64,000 bases of DNA from Vanessa cardui (GCF_905220365.1 NC_061147.1:4836001-4900000), one strand, 5' to 3'. Shown: positions 49,574-62,416, counted from the first letter of the stretch. Numbers and translations: made by a program. Notes: generated by a model from the letters alone, not told the origin.

Positions 49574-52500
49574 ATGATCAAAGTTTGTCATATAACTCTT
49601 AAAGAATAGCATTAACGTAAAACTACAATCACTGTAAAATACATACTATACTCTACGTATTGTACTAGTAAGTGTAATGGTATATACGAATTCTAATGGC
49701 CTAATAGGATTACATTATAATGTTTTAATTATTAAGTAGGTATTTAATAAATTATTCATTATGCAATGCAAGTCTGACGTCTGCTTGTTCGATTCAAGGT
49801 GAAGTCATATTAATATAGACAAGACAAGCAGAAACTGCGACTAAAGTATAACTCGTAAGTACATCCACTACATAGCATAAAACAGAAACCCAGTATACAA
49901 GTCGCTTGCCGCTGTTTGTCCCTATGTATGCTTAGATCTTAAAAATTACGCTACGGATTTCGACGCGCTTTTTTGTAGATAGAGCAATTCACGGGGAAGG
50001 GTTTTGTATGTTATGCATGGATAATGTAGTAAAGAAACACTGATAATTTTAGAAGTTTGTAATGTGATGCTTGAATAAACAAATTCTGTAGCATGTTTTG
50101 TATCAGCATTGCAGCCATACGAAGCCGTGGTCAGTCGTTAGTATAATATAAACATCGAATCCACGACCGTTACCGCAGACTTCAATTTTTTGCACACAGT
50201 AGAAAGGCAGACCAGTTAACGAGCCACTTGAACAGCTGACCACATACCGGTCGCCTCTTAATAGGCATTTTTAGTATAATATACCTATAGTATGTATATA
50301 TGTCAAGTTGCTCGTCATATCATGTTATGCCGTTTTTGATTGTATTGACGGCAAGTCTGCGTTTATCATTGCATTTATGGAGTCTTAAGGAACCGAAAAC
50401 ACTTACTCAGTGATCTTCTATAAATGATAGATGAAATTTGGTTCTAGATGGAAGTTCGTATGTGTGTATAGAATTGTCATGAATATTAGATTTATATGGG
50501 ATTCGAAGTATATTGAATGAAATTGGGATTTTCCGTTGCGTTAACGCTTTATTTTTCACCGTAAAATTCGAACAGAGACAAGGATACAGATAACGTAAAA
50601 TAGAGATAATACAACATTAAATTCTTGTAAGTGCTGTCCTCTGTACATCATCAACTGAATCTTATTTTATTACCTTATATCTAATATATTTTCCCCCGTT
50701 GCACTCTTTAAAAGTGATGTAAGTCTCTGCCATCGAACATCATCGTTATTGAGCATATCATCAGACACGGATCACCCTCGACCTCATCTTAGCAGAACAA
50801 GTACTGTCCGGGTACAAGCAATGTTGTAGTGATTATAGCCTTTAAAAGTTTTCAAAGAACCGACTTCGATTATTTTTGGCCACTCTTTCTAAGAACGAAA
50901 GAAGTTGGTGCAGCGATAATTGCTAGGTTCACTTAACCATCATGTACTGCACAAGACTCAAAAGTAATCAGCTATGAATTTATACCAACATTGTCAAGGA
51001 TTATACGTATAAAAAATAACAATCAAATATTTAAATTTTGCAAACGTACACAATTTTCCCGAATTGATATCGAAGCTAAAGAATCTTTATGTCTACTTTT
51101 AAAATGAACAAATTAACTTTTATCATTTCGAGAGCTCTTATTAAAAATTCCATTTTCTTCTTGCATTTATAAATTTATTTTCTCTCGCATAAACGCTTCC
51201 TTTGCTCGCTCTATACAGGCTTTTTCTCAAACTAGCATTCGTTTATGTATTCCATGTTTTTTTATTTATTCTTTTTCATTATTTTGTACGACACGTGTAG
51301 GTAGGTATGTGTCTTTGTATATAAACAGTAGATATAAGTTAACACACACATTGTCAAATCTGATCTATGTATATTATTGATTAACAATAAAATATGACAT
51401 TTCAGCTGTTTTAAGTTGTAAATTGTAAATGTCTATAGTTCCATCGCTTAATATTACCTAATTGTCATTTGAATTGCAAAAAAATTCTATATAAACAGCA
51501 TTATATACCTTTACCTATGCAATTAAATATTTGACATCTATTCGTAAGGATGTATGAACAAATATATCATTATACAGATTATCGATATTAAATAATTTCA
51601 TGTATTTATTGCCTATAATATGTCATGACCCATATAACCAACCCTTCTATGAATAAATATTACTCTTTTACCCTTCAACCCTTCGCATTTCAAAGTTAAA
51701 ATAAGAATGCGGTCAGGTCTGGGCAAAAAGGCTTACCCTAAGTATTTAATTTCATTAAATAAAAATAATATTAAAAACTATAACTCTAGAGTATATTATA
51801 CATAAATTAAAGAAATATACTGCACATAATTAATAAATAACCCAATATCTAGTCCACATACTGTAGTCTAATAGTATGTGAAGTTTAAGCTGAATATCAA
51901 TCACGGTTTTATGAACGCAATGACCGATTTGCCCTTATTATTTTATAGCTCGAATTAAACCTTCAATATGTTTCAGTGAGCGTCAGAGTTATTTTAGAAT
52001 ACGCGTTCTATAATGTTTTTACAAATCGACGATTTTCTATATAAATATTGAAAACGATTCGGAATTTATCTTTGTAAATGTAATGTTGTACTCGTTACGC
52101 TATTATTTCTTTTGTAATTGCAAACAATTTAATGTTTATAGAATAAAAACTGTAAGGAATGTCTGTGATTTAATCGAATTCGAAAAAAATAACAAGATAT
52201 TCGAAAAAGAAATACGATAATAATTGTAAATTTCATATTTAAAATAATATCGATTGAAGATTTTGTATTTGAGGACTAAATAAAAATATTTATCCATCTA
52301 GTAGGACCTTTACATTTTGTAAGCTAAATTAAAAGCAATTTACATCAAACGTGCGATGCGTTTTTATTAATTATTATATAATAATAATACATGTATACCT
52401 CTTAAAAGTATTTTAAATAAAACACATTTTTTTCAGTACAATTATTATTAAATATTTATTGATATGAAACTAGATTAAAAAATAATTGATAATAATATAA

Positions 52501-53571
52501 TTGAATTATTCTAATTCATAAAGATAAATGACTATTATTGCATTCAAGCGTTACAAAATGACTCTTTATAAACTGTTCATATTATATTAAAATACTAAAT
52601 CTTATATATTAAGGAATGAGTATTACAAAATTATAATAGCAATGATTATAATTGCTTATATATTTAATGATTAAATATAAAGAATTATATTTTGTACATT
52701 ATACATTATGGTGTTAATTATAGTGAAATAATATGATCTTCTTATTTTTAAAACAAATGGACTTTAAATAGCAAATATTTTAACAATGTGATTTTTAATT
52801 TTTACTATAAAAATTTAAATGACAATTATTATTTTTTATTCAATGAAATAATTAAAATATACGTTTCAAACCAAATTACATATCAGAGACTCATACATTA
52901 GTCTAGTAGTTTCTATAAATATATTACTAATTTTATGTTACATTTTGCTATTAATGTAAAGATCGACTTGCAAAAGATATAAGTATGACCTTATATATTC
53001 GAAGTCGCTTAAGACTAATATATCACAACACACAGAAATATCACAAAAAAACTTATAACATACGTAATTATGTTTAAAGAGCAGAGTTATGGACAAACTA
53101 ATTCTTGTATGTATGTATTAATTATACAAAAGCATCTAAGTATTTAAGCTCGATGGTCTTAGCTTAATGAAAAACACTAGTTCGATCCTCACTTTTGGAG
53201 TAATAGACTGCAAAGGATAATAGGAATCTTAGTAATTCCAAAAAACAGGTTTTACTAGATTTTTTTTTTAAATAATTGGTCTTCCAGTAAAAGTTTTGTT
53301 AATAAGGTGATCTGATACAGATTAAATTATTGTATTTACAAAAATTTAACCAATTTAATTTTGTGTAATGTTTCAAGGAAGACGTTGACAGGTTTCACTA
53401 ACCCAGCCAGAACTTGTTCTTAATAACTACTTTCTATTCTTAATTAAATGAGATATCAAGCACATCGGACCACCGTAACCACAACATTCTTAACTATGGT
53501 TTCATTTTACTTAACCTAAGGAAAATGCATTAAATTGAGCAACTATTCTCCTAATAACTAAAATAATATCC
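49574..53571. other. Non-coding; proximal part probably 3' UTR of the minus-strand gene
   Basis: No repeat was recognised in most of this very AT-rich interval. The part next to 53571 should hold the 3' UTR of the minus-strand gene. The nearest AATAAA on that strand is at 52835-52840, about 730 nt past the stop codon, with more further on; an ATTAAA lies near 53353. The true polyadenylation site cannot be chosen from sequence alone. Confidence 0.4.
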
Positions 53572-54111
53572 TTAATTCTTGGACGAGAATAAGCTGACTA
53601 ATTTCGTCTTGATGTTAAGGAACGTTGTGATGGACCTCTTCACCTTTTTCTTAGGCGTTCTCTCGGGCCTCAGAAATGGTTCTGAGTAAGATTTCTGAAG
53701 GTTTGTGATCGTTGACATTTCAGGTTCCTTGGCCGGTTGGTATTTGTATTCCTTTACAACCTTTTCCTCGTTCGGGTCGTATCTATACAATACGGAATAT
53801 GTACGTTTGACCTTTTTGAGAACACGAGGAGCGTTTGCTGTTCTCTCGCTCTTACAACGTTTGACTTCGTTCCTCCCGTAATAATCTTCATAACTATCAG
53901 CGTCGACGTACACGACACGTTTTCCTAAGGCCTGTTCTCGTTCCTTCTTTAGACTTTTCCAGGAAGCGATGACGGACTCTCGACGGAACGTCTTGTTAGG
54001 ATTGTGGCGACTGATCAGATAAGGTTGCTCCTCCTGGATATTGGTTGTTTCCTTCAGAGGTGATCCTCTTGGACTTGGACTGTAGTCGATCTCGTAGTCA
54101 TCTCTCGAGAT
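53572..54111 (-). CDS. Terminal coding exon of an unrecognised basic protein
   Basis: This is the only clearly coding stretch in the window. The frame is open for 180 codons including TAA and is bounded upstream by a strong acceptor (TTGTTATTTTTCAG, just above 54111) in phase 0. It is much less AT-rich than its surroundings, and the codons are evenly mixed. The encoded 179 residues are charged and hydrophilic, with no signal peptide or membrane segment. In the numbering of the two-exon model there are three Ser-Pro sites (25-32), an acidic/Tyr-rich stretch (82-93), two KKVKR-type basic clusters (113-117; PKKKVKR at 167-173) that could be nuclear localisation signals, and KSYSEP (154-159), which resembles a 14-3-3 binding motif. 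I recognise no domain and assign no function. The first open ATG lies outside this exon, so at least one exon is upstream. The gene may be nested in an intron of a plus-strand gene. Confidence 0.75.
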   Translation of the reverse strand: MSRDDYEIDYSPSPRGSPLKETTNIQEEQPYLISRHNPNKTFRRESVIASWKSLKKEREQALGKRVVYVDADSYEDYYGRNEVKRCKSERTANAPRVLKKVKRTYSVLYRYDPNEEKVVKEYKYQPAKEPEMSTITNLQKSYSEPFLRPERTPKKKVKRSITTFLNIKTKLVSLFSSKN

Positions 54112-54919
54112 CTGAAAAATAACAAAAATTTTCCATCAGAAATGAGACGAGAAGTAATATTATTGTAGAATAAATAACAACAGATTGGTCGATCTTTAAT
54201 CGCTGTCACATAAAATACGTCGGATCAGAGATCTTGGGGATTATTTAAAGTATTAATATATTAATGTCGTACGTGACTTCGAACATAATACGGAACGGTA
54301 CTAGGGCCGTATCGCTGTCCCTTTCAGATATTTTAAATAATGTCATCTATCTTTTTCTGCTTCGTCATTCGAGCCCTTCGCTCGTTGCCCACATGTCTGA
54401 TAGCACCTGTCGACTTATACATATGCCCTGATGCTGGAACTAATGCCAATATGTTATGTAGATTGTAAACTAACTCGGCAGTGAACTGTCAAGGAAGTTT
54501 ACAGAAAATAAAAGACTGATCGTTCCCGATATATAACTTTATCCGTTCGTAGCTCGTCGTTAATAAAACGAAGCTGATGTATCGAATATAAATAGTTGAT
54601 GTTGAGAAATTCGAATGGAGCTATGAACGCCCTTCAAAATTATGTCGTTTTGTTTATCTCGTTCGAAAGCATCTGATGAACTAAAAGCAGTCGTCTATAA
54701 CAGTTCACAGTTTCGTAATTTTTAAATGTTTCATAAATTATTCTCTTTTATTTTTTATGTGCTATTGTGCAATGTTGTTTATTGCTTTTCTTCAAATTCT
54801 ATAATGTTATGGAGCAAGCGTTGGTCAAAGAATGGGTCAGTTATATATAGATTTTACAATCGGTATTTACAAGAAAATGTCGAACCGTGAATACACGATT
54901 TGTTTAAAATTCAATCTTG

Positions 54920-55020
54920 GGAACTAAGTCTAAAGAGTATGTTATGTCCCCTGTCGACTGGCTCACTCGCCCTTCGAACCGGAACACACCAATTATGAGT
55001 ATTGCTGTTTGGTGATTTGG
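54920..55020 (-). repeat. Dispersed repeat family C fragment
   Basis: 'gagtatgttatgtcccctgt', 'cgactggctcactcgccctt' and 'cgaaccggaacacaccaatt' are the complement of the family C 5' half. Confidence 0.65.
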
Positions 55021-55750
55021 TATACTTTTAATTAAGTTTTATTTATTCCAAGATTTTTTATTTAATTTCTATTTTTACAAGGTAAGAAGAACCAGGTTAA
55101 ATTCGCCATTGATAAATCGTCTTGATCCTATTCAGCAATTTAAATACAAGGTGTAGGATATTATGTCAACGTCAGACATTCCTGCCGCGACAAATGTTAC
55201 ACAGTCTTTGTTTGACACGTCGTATTTTGTAACATTTTTTTAACGGTCACATATTAAAAGTTACACTCGCGAATTTGGGTCGCAAAGAAAAATGGGTCAC
55301 GTAAAAATACCAGATCTATTATCGATGTTAATTAACACGGCCCAATTAAAACATTACGTTATTACATTTACGTTTTCTGTGTATTACATCATTTTAAACG
55401 AACTATGTTAAAGTCTGTGCGAAAGGATTGAATTACATAGTGTTTACAAAGTTTTAAATTAAAGTATTCTTTATTCAATTAGGCCTATTATATTAACTTG
55501 TTATATATTCTATGGCTGGAAAGGAGTTGTTAGTTATCCATAACTCTACCTGTATATCAACGCTCTAACTATCCTGGTGTTTATTCGACGAATGCAGGTG
55601 TGCTCGCAATGTTTTTCTCCACAGCCAAGCATAATATGACATACAAATTAGACGTATGAAAATTGAGTGGCGCTTGCCCGGATTTGATGCGCCAATATTC
55701 TTGTACATGAATAAACTATTTCACTTTTATCGAATGTTTTAATATTTATG

Positions 55751-55798
55751 TATTTTTTTTCTTTCAGGTAAATATTTGGAGACTAATGTAATGTATCG
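55751..55798 (+). promoter_or_regulatory. Candidate recursive splice site RS4 (CAG|GTAAAT) with GTGAGT donor
   Basis: The pyrimidine tract TATTTTTTTTCTTTCAG ends at 55767 and runs straight into GTAAAT. A consensus donor GTGAGT starts at 55799, so 55768-55798 is a possible 31-nt exon. It lies on the strand opposite to the gene at 53.6 kb and inside that gene's presumed intron, so it must belong to a different, plus-strand transcript if real. Confidence 0.45.
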
Positions 55799-58700
55799 GT
55801 GAGTCGTATTCCCACGTTATACCCGCGTCCCATATCTTTCGTATAAACGCTATGTGCGTGTAGTATTTCTGTCTCGATGTGCATAGTTCGTGATATTTGT
55901 GGACGTTATTAATATACGAAGGTGATACTAATAGGCACGGATATATTTGTCACGAGCTATTTTAGACAATACTTGAAAGTGTTCAATGCAATTCAAGGGT
56001 CGATGGTTTCGTTTTATATTTAAACTAACGGCTCGCTCGCTTTACGTTTTGACGTAACTCGGTTTTAAGTTTTGTTTTTTATGATTCCTTTTTTTAAAAT
56101 TATAATTTACAATATCAGTACCTTGCGTTCAGAAATATGACTTAGAAGTACGTAAGTTAAACGATTTCAATTTTTTTTTTAATTAGCATGATTATATTCA
56201 TGATGATATGTGAAAGTCTATTACGGCAACAATAGAATTCTCAAGTAATAGTTGTAAGTTTCTAAGTATCTAAGCCAAATTACATCTTATTATGTTCATA
56301 TGTAAAGTTTTAAACGGATCTTATTTGGACTTAAGTCCATTTACTTTTATATAAAGTTTTAATAACTACTGTAGAACTTTTCTTTAAATGAAACGAAATC
56401 AATATTAAAAAGTACCCCATAATTGGATTATACAGACAACGATGAAAGGTGCTTTTTTGTGTCATCTGTATTTAAAGTTAAATCGCATCAACTTACTTTA
56501 TACTTAAGAATGTATTAAAAGGAAACGCGTCCATATATGTGTGAGTGGGTCAGTATATCGTGAATAAGACGAACGGACAACTCGTTAATTGATATTCAAT
56601 ACCGTAATGTACGACGATACTCACGAAAAAAAAAAACGACGTAGTGTTTTCGGTTAAACAAGCGTACTTACATATGACTTGTAAGATACCGTTAGCCGTG
56701 TGCGAAATCGCAAAAACATTGCGCTCCGATGATGTTTTTTCATTTAATTTACAGCTACAAACACATACATACACATTTACATGTGTGGGTTCTTATTTAG
56801 CGATGCGTGAGATTCGGAATTTATAATGCAAGACCGTTTGGATTTTAACGGCTTATTTTCAATTTGATGTGGTTTTGTTCGATTTTTAAACGAATTCAAA
56901 AATGGAACGTTACTGAAGTACTCTTCGTATTTTAAATTGATTTTATTTAAACAGAAGCCGTTCGAACCGTTTTATAAACTAGTGAATAGGATTATAGAAT
57001 TCGTTCTTTATTTAAATTAAGCAAAGATTAATTAGTATACAATTTCAATTTCAAGGGTATTATAGAAGACTTTAATACCCCGTTATGTATGAATGGATTC
57101 TGATGCCAGCGACTTATTGGATAATATACTATTAATTATTCTATTCTTGTTATTTCAAGTACATTATATAAATAGATACAAAGTTAAACTCGAAGGTTAA
57201 TAACCGATACAAAAATTTCGTGTGACAATTGAAAATAGTTATGAGTAAACTGACTGACTAAATCTTTAACGCCCACGCACGATTTTCCAGTGACTTTTCG
57301 ATGAGTAATATTTTTTTTAGACATATTACAACATTTTTTTTTATTATGTGTTAACTGCCTTGTTAATACTGAAGTTGATTGAAACTTTTTGGAGGTCTTG
57401 TTAAACTAGAAAAAGATTCCATTGTGAAATAGATATTGAAAGTGTTATTTATCTGTGGCATATTTTTTTGAAAAATTATTAAAATCATAAAAATAAGCTT
57501 AATCAAAATAGGTACTGCAATTATTATTTAATGGAATTTTCAAGGTAAAATTGTACAGTACTTGTAATGTTACAGTTCGGAATGTTGATTTTGAATTCTA
57601 AAGAACCGGTAAGAAACTGTAATAAGTAACTTATAAAGTAAAATATGTTACTTTCTATTTTATTATGTTATGCCATGTTTTATATAGGCAAGGTAGTTCG
57701 ATCACTTTTTCCATGTTATTTTCCTGTCAAAAGAAGTTTCAGAAATTCGATCGATCGATTATACTTGCTTGCTTGGTTAAGCTTCCCAAAACGACACTCT
57801 ATTTAATAAATAAATTCATTTAGTAATATTTAGTGATAACTAATTATTTATTAATAGGTTAATTGTAAATAATTAAGCATACTATTATTTATTTTAAAAA
57901 TAATAAGTTGTTTTAGGTATCTTCGTAAACGCGCTGCAACGATTCTAATAAATTGATCTTTATTTTTAGTTTATTATAAAATTGTTAATTTGTTTTTTTT
58001 TTATACTATTATTTCTTTTTTAATTTCAACTTGTTGGTACGTTAAACACTTTCGAATTTAGAAACCGGAATATGAATAACATAGAAAGATCAGACGCTGG
58101 TTTCCGAACGTGACATTACGCGTTTAAACGACCAAGGTGATATATATTTTTTTTTATATAATGGAACACTGATTCCTACGAGATATCCAACGTTCGTACG
58201 TGAAGGTTTGGGAGGTCAGATGCCTATCTGGGATACAGTTATATGTAGATACTGACTGACATTTGGCCGTCAGGAATATTTTCTTTGAAGAAGAGATAAT
58301 TAAGTATTATTGTGTTCAATAAATGTCGTTGATATCGAATTCGAAATTTAAAATATATTTTTTTTCTTTTTTTTTTTAACATACGCCACTTCTCCTACAG
58401 CATTCATCTCTCGATGTCAAGTTTAATTTTAGCGGTGAAAGTATAAATTCGTGACAACTAAACTTCGAACACAAAAACTGGATAATTTTACAATCGGCAA
58501 TTTTGACAGCGAATGTAAATTGTACGCTTTCTAAACAGTAATACTGATAAAATATCTATAAAAAAAATTTTTAATGTTACGTAAAATGTTTCGAATTCGG
58601 TAATTTGAATAATATCTCGTAATTAATGTAAATATTTTTGACACGTAATTATGAAATGTAATATTTATTTTAAATTAATAATCTGTATTGGAAAAAGCTT

Positions 58701-59204
58701 CTTATAAATTAATCTCAGCTTTAATAAACGAGTAAATCTAAATCGTCGAACTTGACTTCCAGAACAGTTAACCACTTAAGCTGATGACTTCTCAAACTTG
58801 TTTTCGAGTTTTCATCAATATGAAATAAATTAACTTTACGACAGACCCAATCTATATGAAAAATGTAATCGCTCGTAAGAGAACCGCTTTCAACTTTGAT
58901 TAATAACATTCGAACATCGAAGCAGCTAATTCCGAATCGGTAACCGTGAAACCAGGGCAATGTCAAGATCTTAACCACAAAAAGAACTAATTCCATATTC
59001 AAACATCAGACACGTACGAGCCGAGGTTCATTGACAGCGACCATAGACAAGCCAGTTGCCTTTTAAGCGCATTAAACTCGCCATGCAGTTTGCGTAACTC
59101 GGAGAGACAACAGACGATACCATAATGAAAAATACGTGGGACTCGAGGACGCGTCTCTTAAAGGCTTTTATTGCGTATATGGAAATTTTTAATATGGAAC
59201 TTAC

Positions 59205-59246
59205 CACGCTCTCCCAACTACCGCCTAGGATGGACTTGTCCAACAT
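59205..59246 (-). CDS. Possible first coding exon of the minus-strand gene
   Basis: An ATG at 59246, in a favourable context (A at -3), opens 14 codons (MLDKSILGGSWESV) that stop at a consensus donor, GTG|GTAAGTTCC. The exon ends in phase 0, which fits the phase-0 terminal exon at 53572-54111 and would give a 193-residue protein. A TATAAAA lies about 54 nt upstream of the ATG, leaving room for a short 5' UTR. The open frame also continues upstream without a stop for 44 codons, so the start could be elsewhere, and more exons may exist between or above. The link to the terminal exon is inference. Confidence 0.35.
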
Positions 59247-59299
59247 ATTGTCCACAGAGTTACGTTCACAATCCAAAACACAAGTCAATTTTTTTATTA

Positions 59300-59306
59300 T
59301 TTTATA
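59300..59306 (-). promoter_or_regulatory. TATA box candidate for the minus-strand gene
   Basis: TATAAAA on the minus strand, 54 nt upstream of the proposed ATG at 59246. Usual TATA spacing puts the start site near 59,275. The adjacent 59,340-59,560 is CpG-richer than the background, as a promoter-proximal region might be. Confidence 0.3.
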
Positions 59307-60509
59307 ACACGTTCGAATTACGAAACGATATTGAGCAATAGACCAAAATTGTGGTGTACGAGTTTCGTATCACGTTGTCACTCGGGAATATCGGGTTTTG
59401 GCACGCTGTATACACTTCGCGCTTTCCTTTGCGACTGAAGCGAAACAGTTTCAGCATCATATTTATAGGTCGGCAAGACGGGAGAGGGCGGGATTCAGGA
59501 AGACGATGCGTTAGTATCTTCCACTTAACACGTAGTCACGCCTTCGTATTTTAGACGCAAGTAATATAAGTTCGGGGAAGCCCGTCTAAATGTGTTACAC
59601 AGGTATACCTCATTCCCGATACCGGGATGAAGTTCTAGAGACATTTTTTTTCCGTTAAGAGCGTTTCTGTGTCACTGTGGCGATGTTTTTAGGGCATTGA
59701 CCTCTGTCGAATTGTGTCATATTGAGTCATGAGTTTAGCCTTGATAGATCGTTTCTTTGTTTTTGTTATGTAGCTTAGCTGTTGATATCATATCTCCGTC
59801 GGTATCATTTATGATATATTCACAGAAAATCTTCAACCTTCATATATATCTAAATTGGTTTACCTATATTTGTGTTTTATATACATGGTTTTGATTTAAA
59901 GTAAATTCGTTTTTGATTTAATATTACCCTAGTTCGAGACAGTTAGACGCTTTACGAGTAAACTAATAAATTCATATTTTTGATATCTCATATTATATAA
60001 ACCTTGGAACAAATTACGTAACACATCCGAATGTTTATAAACAGATTTAAATAAACATACATTTTTATTTATACGCCTAAACATATTACAGCGGACCGGA
60101 AGATATCTTTCTTTATACGAATACAAAACAAGGGATACGATATTGTTCGCGAGTGTCTTGATGAGTCACAAAAACCTTTATCGCTACGAAAGTACCGAAA
60201 ATGAAGAAAAGGTTCGGACTATTTTCGCTCCCCCAACGTCCAAAGTCCAATATACTAAATGAGATGTAACCAGACGTGTTGTGTGAGGGTTTTGCTCGAT
60301 TGCTCAAATTCATTATGGACTACATTAGCTTACAATGGTTTGTTTCAAACAAAAACTGTCTGTAGTATACATTTTTTCAACGTTTCTAGTATCAATCCGG
60401 TGCCACTGTGGAGTTGTAAGAAGAGGTTATTTCCAAGAACATATCCTTCTTTTACAACACAAGTGTATAAATACCCAATATCGTATATGATAGCAATGCC
60501 ACATCGGAA
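59307..60509. other. Upstream region of the minus-strand gene; no gene seen
   Basis: 59,340-59,560 is relatively CpG-rich ('gggagagggcgggattcagg', 'cgctttcctttgcgactgaa') and open in several frames on both strands, which reflects base composition rather than coding. The rest is AT-rich. The plus frame 60259-60552 runs into a family C repeat. Confidence 0.35.
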
Positions 60510-60672
60510 TAGAGTAACTGTCACTGCAGGTGTAAGGGACACAACATCTTAGTTCCCTAAAGTTGGCTACGCATTGGCGATCTAAGGAATCGTTAATAAT
60601 TCTTACAGAACCAACGTATATATGAGCTGTGGCCACCAAATTCCATTAGGTAGTCAATTTGTCCACTATCTA
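60510..60672 (+). repeat. Dispersed repeat family C copy
   Basis: 'gtgtaagggacacaacatct', 'tagttccctaaagttggcta', 'cgcattggcgatctaaggaa' and 'gagctgtggccacca' follow the family order. Confidence 0.65.
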
Positions 60673-60794
60673 CCTATTTTAAGTAGAACAAAAGATTGTT
60701 AAGATCATTATTATGATTTAAGTATAAATAACTAGTGAACTGAAAACGTCTATGTTAACCAAACTGTAGTAGCTAATAAGTGCTTTTATTCGTG

Positions 60795-60845
60795 AGGAAA
60801 TATTATATCGTGAGGAAACCTACATGTGTCCGATGATATTCTATA
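60795..60845 (+). repeat. SINE family A scrap
   Basis: 'atcgtgaggaaacctacatg' followed by 'tgtccgatga' is a short piece of the family A body. Confidence 0.45.
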
Positions 60846-62416
60846 GCGAGAACACAAAAACTGTGTGTATTTATATTGCAGTTATAATTCCTCTCGTTTA
60901 AGACATGTTGATCTTTAAAAATTATTAGAGCTTGAAGCATAGCGTCTCGACCCTCTTTCTTTTATTTCATTTTATTTTCAAATGTGTTTCGGTTATTTAT
61001 GTCTTGAAATTCAATAGAAGCACTATAATGTTCTGAGTTTTATATTTTAATTAGAATCGTAAATTATAATTAGAAAACTTATATTCTCCTGAAATTTTAA
61101 TGGGGTCTTTTAATTTTGACTCGTACTGCTTTTCACTTTTGGTCTAACTAGAAATACTCGTGACTTGTTTAAGTGTTACAAGACTAATTAAACGTTTTTT
61201 TTCTTAATTCAAATCAGCTGATTAGTCTTGCAAATGCGCAATTTTTGTGACCAGTATGATTTTTAACGAAATTATAAATTTCGTTTTCATTTTGCTAATG
61301 TTAAATTAAGCTTATTTATGTTAATAATTACATCTTCTGAACAATGATAGTGAAACGAACTGTTTCGTTTCGTTTAAAATGCCAAAGAGTTTGTATTTTG
61401 AGTAACTTTCTCAATGACACGAATTTAAGAATTTTATAAATAATAATAAAAATGAAATTTCAAAATAATGATAATTCAGTAATTCAATAATGGTTCTAAT
61501 ATTGTGTGTAGTTTTATTTTGATACATAGGTTCGAAGTTAGTTCGAAGGAATTCCAACATCGCACCATTGAAGATAAACCTTCCTGAGTAACGGTGCTAA
61601 ACCCACGTAGGCAGTCGTAGTTAACGCTTGCAATGTACATATACATTGCTTTTTTTAAATAGTTTCTGAACAAATAGCAATTAAGTTAAACAATAGCAAA
61701 ATTAAAGAATACCGTCCTATAGAGCGGCGTAGTGGAGTAAGCTTACATCCTCTTTAACAGGATAGGCCATTGCCAAAATGTAGGAAATAAACGCGTGCGA
61801 TAGTGTGCGTTATTTCTGTTTCCACTAACTATTACAAGAATACTACGTTCAAACATTTAAACAAAAGATTCTTTGAATCGTAAATGTAATTTGGATCCGA
61901 TTATAGTGAGATCTGTGAGGATATTTTATTGAACTGATCATTTCGTTAAATTTTTTTATGGAATCTAAATACAGACAAAAAGGAATAAATTGTAGCAGAT
62001 AAATCATAATCTTATTATTTAACAATATAATAAAGGTGGAAGTTGTAATAAACGTGTAACGCAAAAAGGTTTTTTTTTAATCAATCAAAAATATAAACAA
62101 GTATTTCCGTTCGTTGATTTGAAAGGTTATTTAATTTGAATGTTTCCATTTTAGAGATGAATTATTTATTAAACATAGTCGCACTAACAATAACAGTCAA
62201 ATCAAAGCAATCCCAAATTAAAGAGTACTGATACAATGTGACTTGTATCGTCTATTTGTAATTCTTCGGAGCTCAACTAACGTTCGCTTTCTCCTTTAAA
62301 TAATTGGTCACCAGATAATCAGGGATTTCTCAAAGATCCTGTAACTGCACAAAATACATATCAATCCCAGACTCTCGTACTTGTTATGATAATCTCACCT
62401 ATAGAATCCAATTACA

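Larger units (their letters stand above)
54112..59204 (-). other. Probable intron of the minus-strand gene
   Basis: If the first-exon proposal at 59205-59246 is right, this 5.1-kb stretch is its single phase-0 intron, with donor GTAAGT at 59204 and the acceptor above 54111. It holds a family C repeat piece (54.92-55.02 kb) and the plus-strand splice-like site RS4 (55.77 kb). A minus-strand frame at 58721-59002 (93 codons, opening at TTG) lacks flanking splice signals and was not called. Confidence 0.3.

Noticed and set aside
53737..53928. 63-codon plus-strand frame
   Set aside because: Antisense shadow of the well-supported minus-strand terminal exon.
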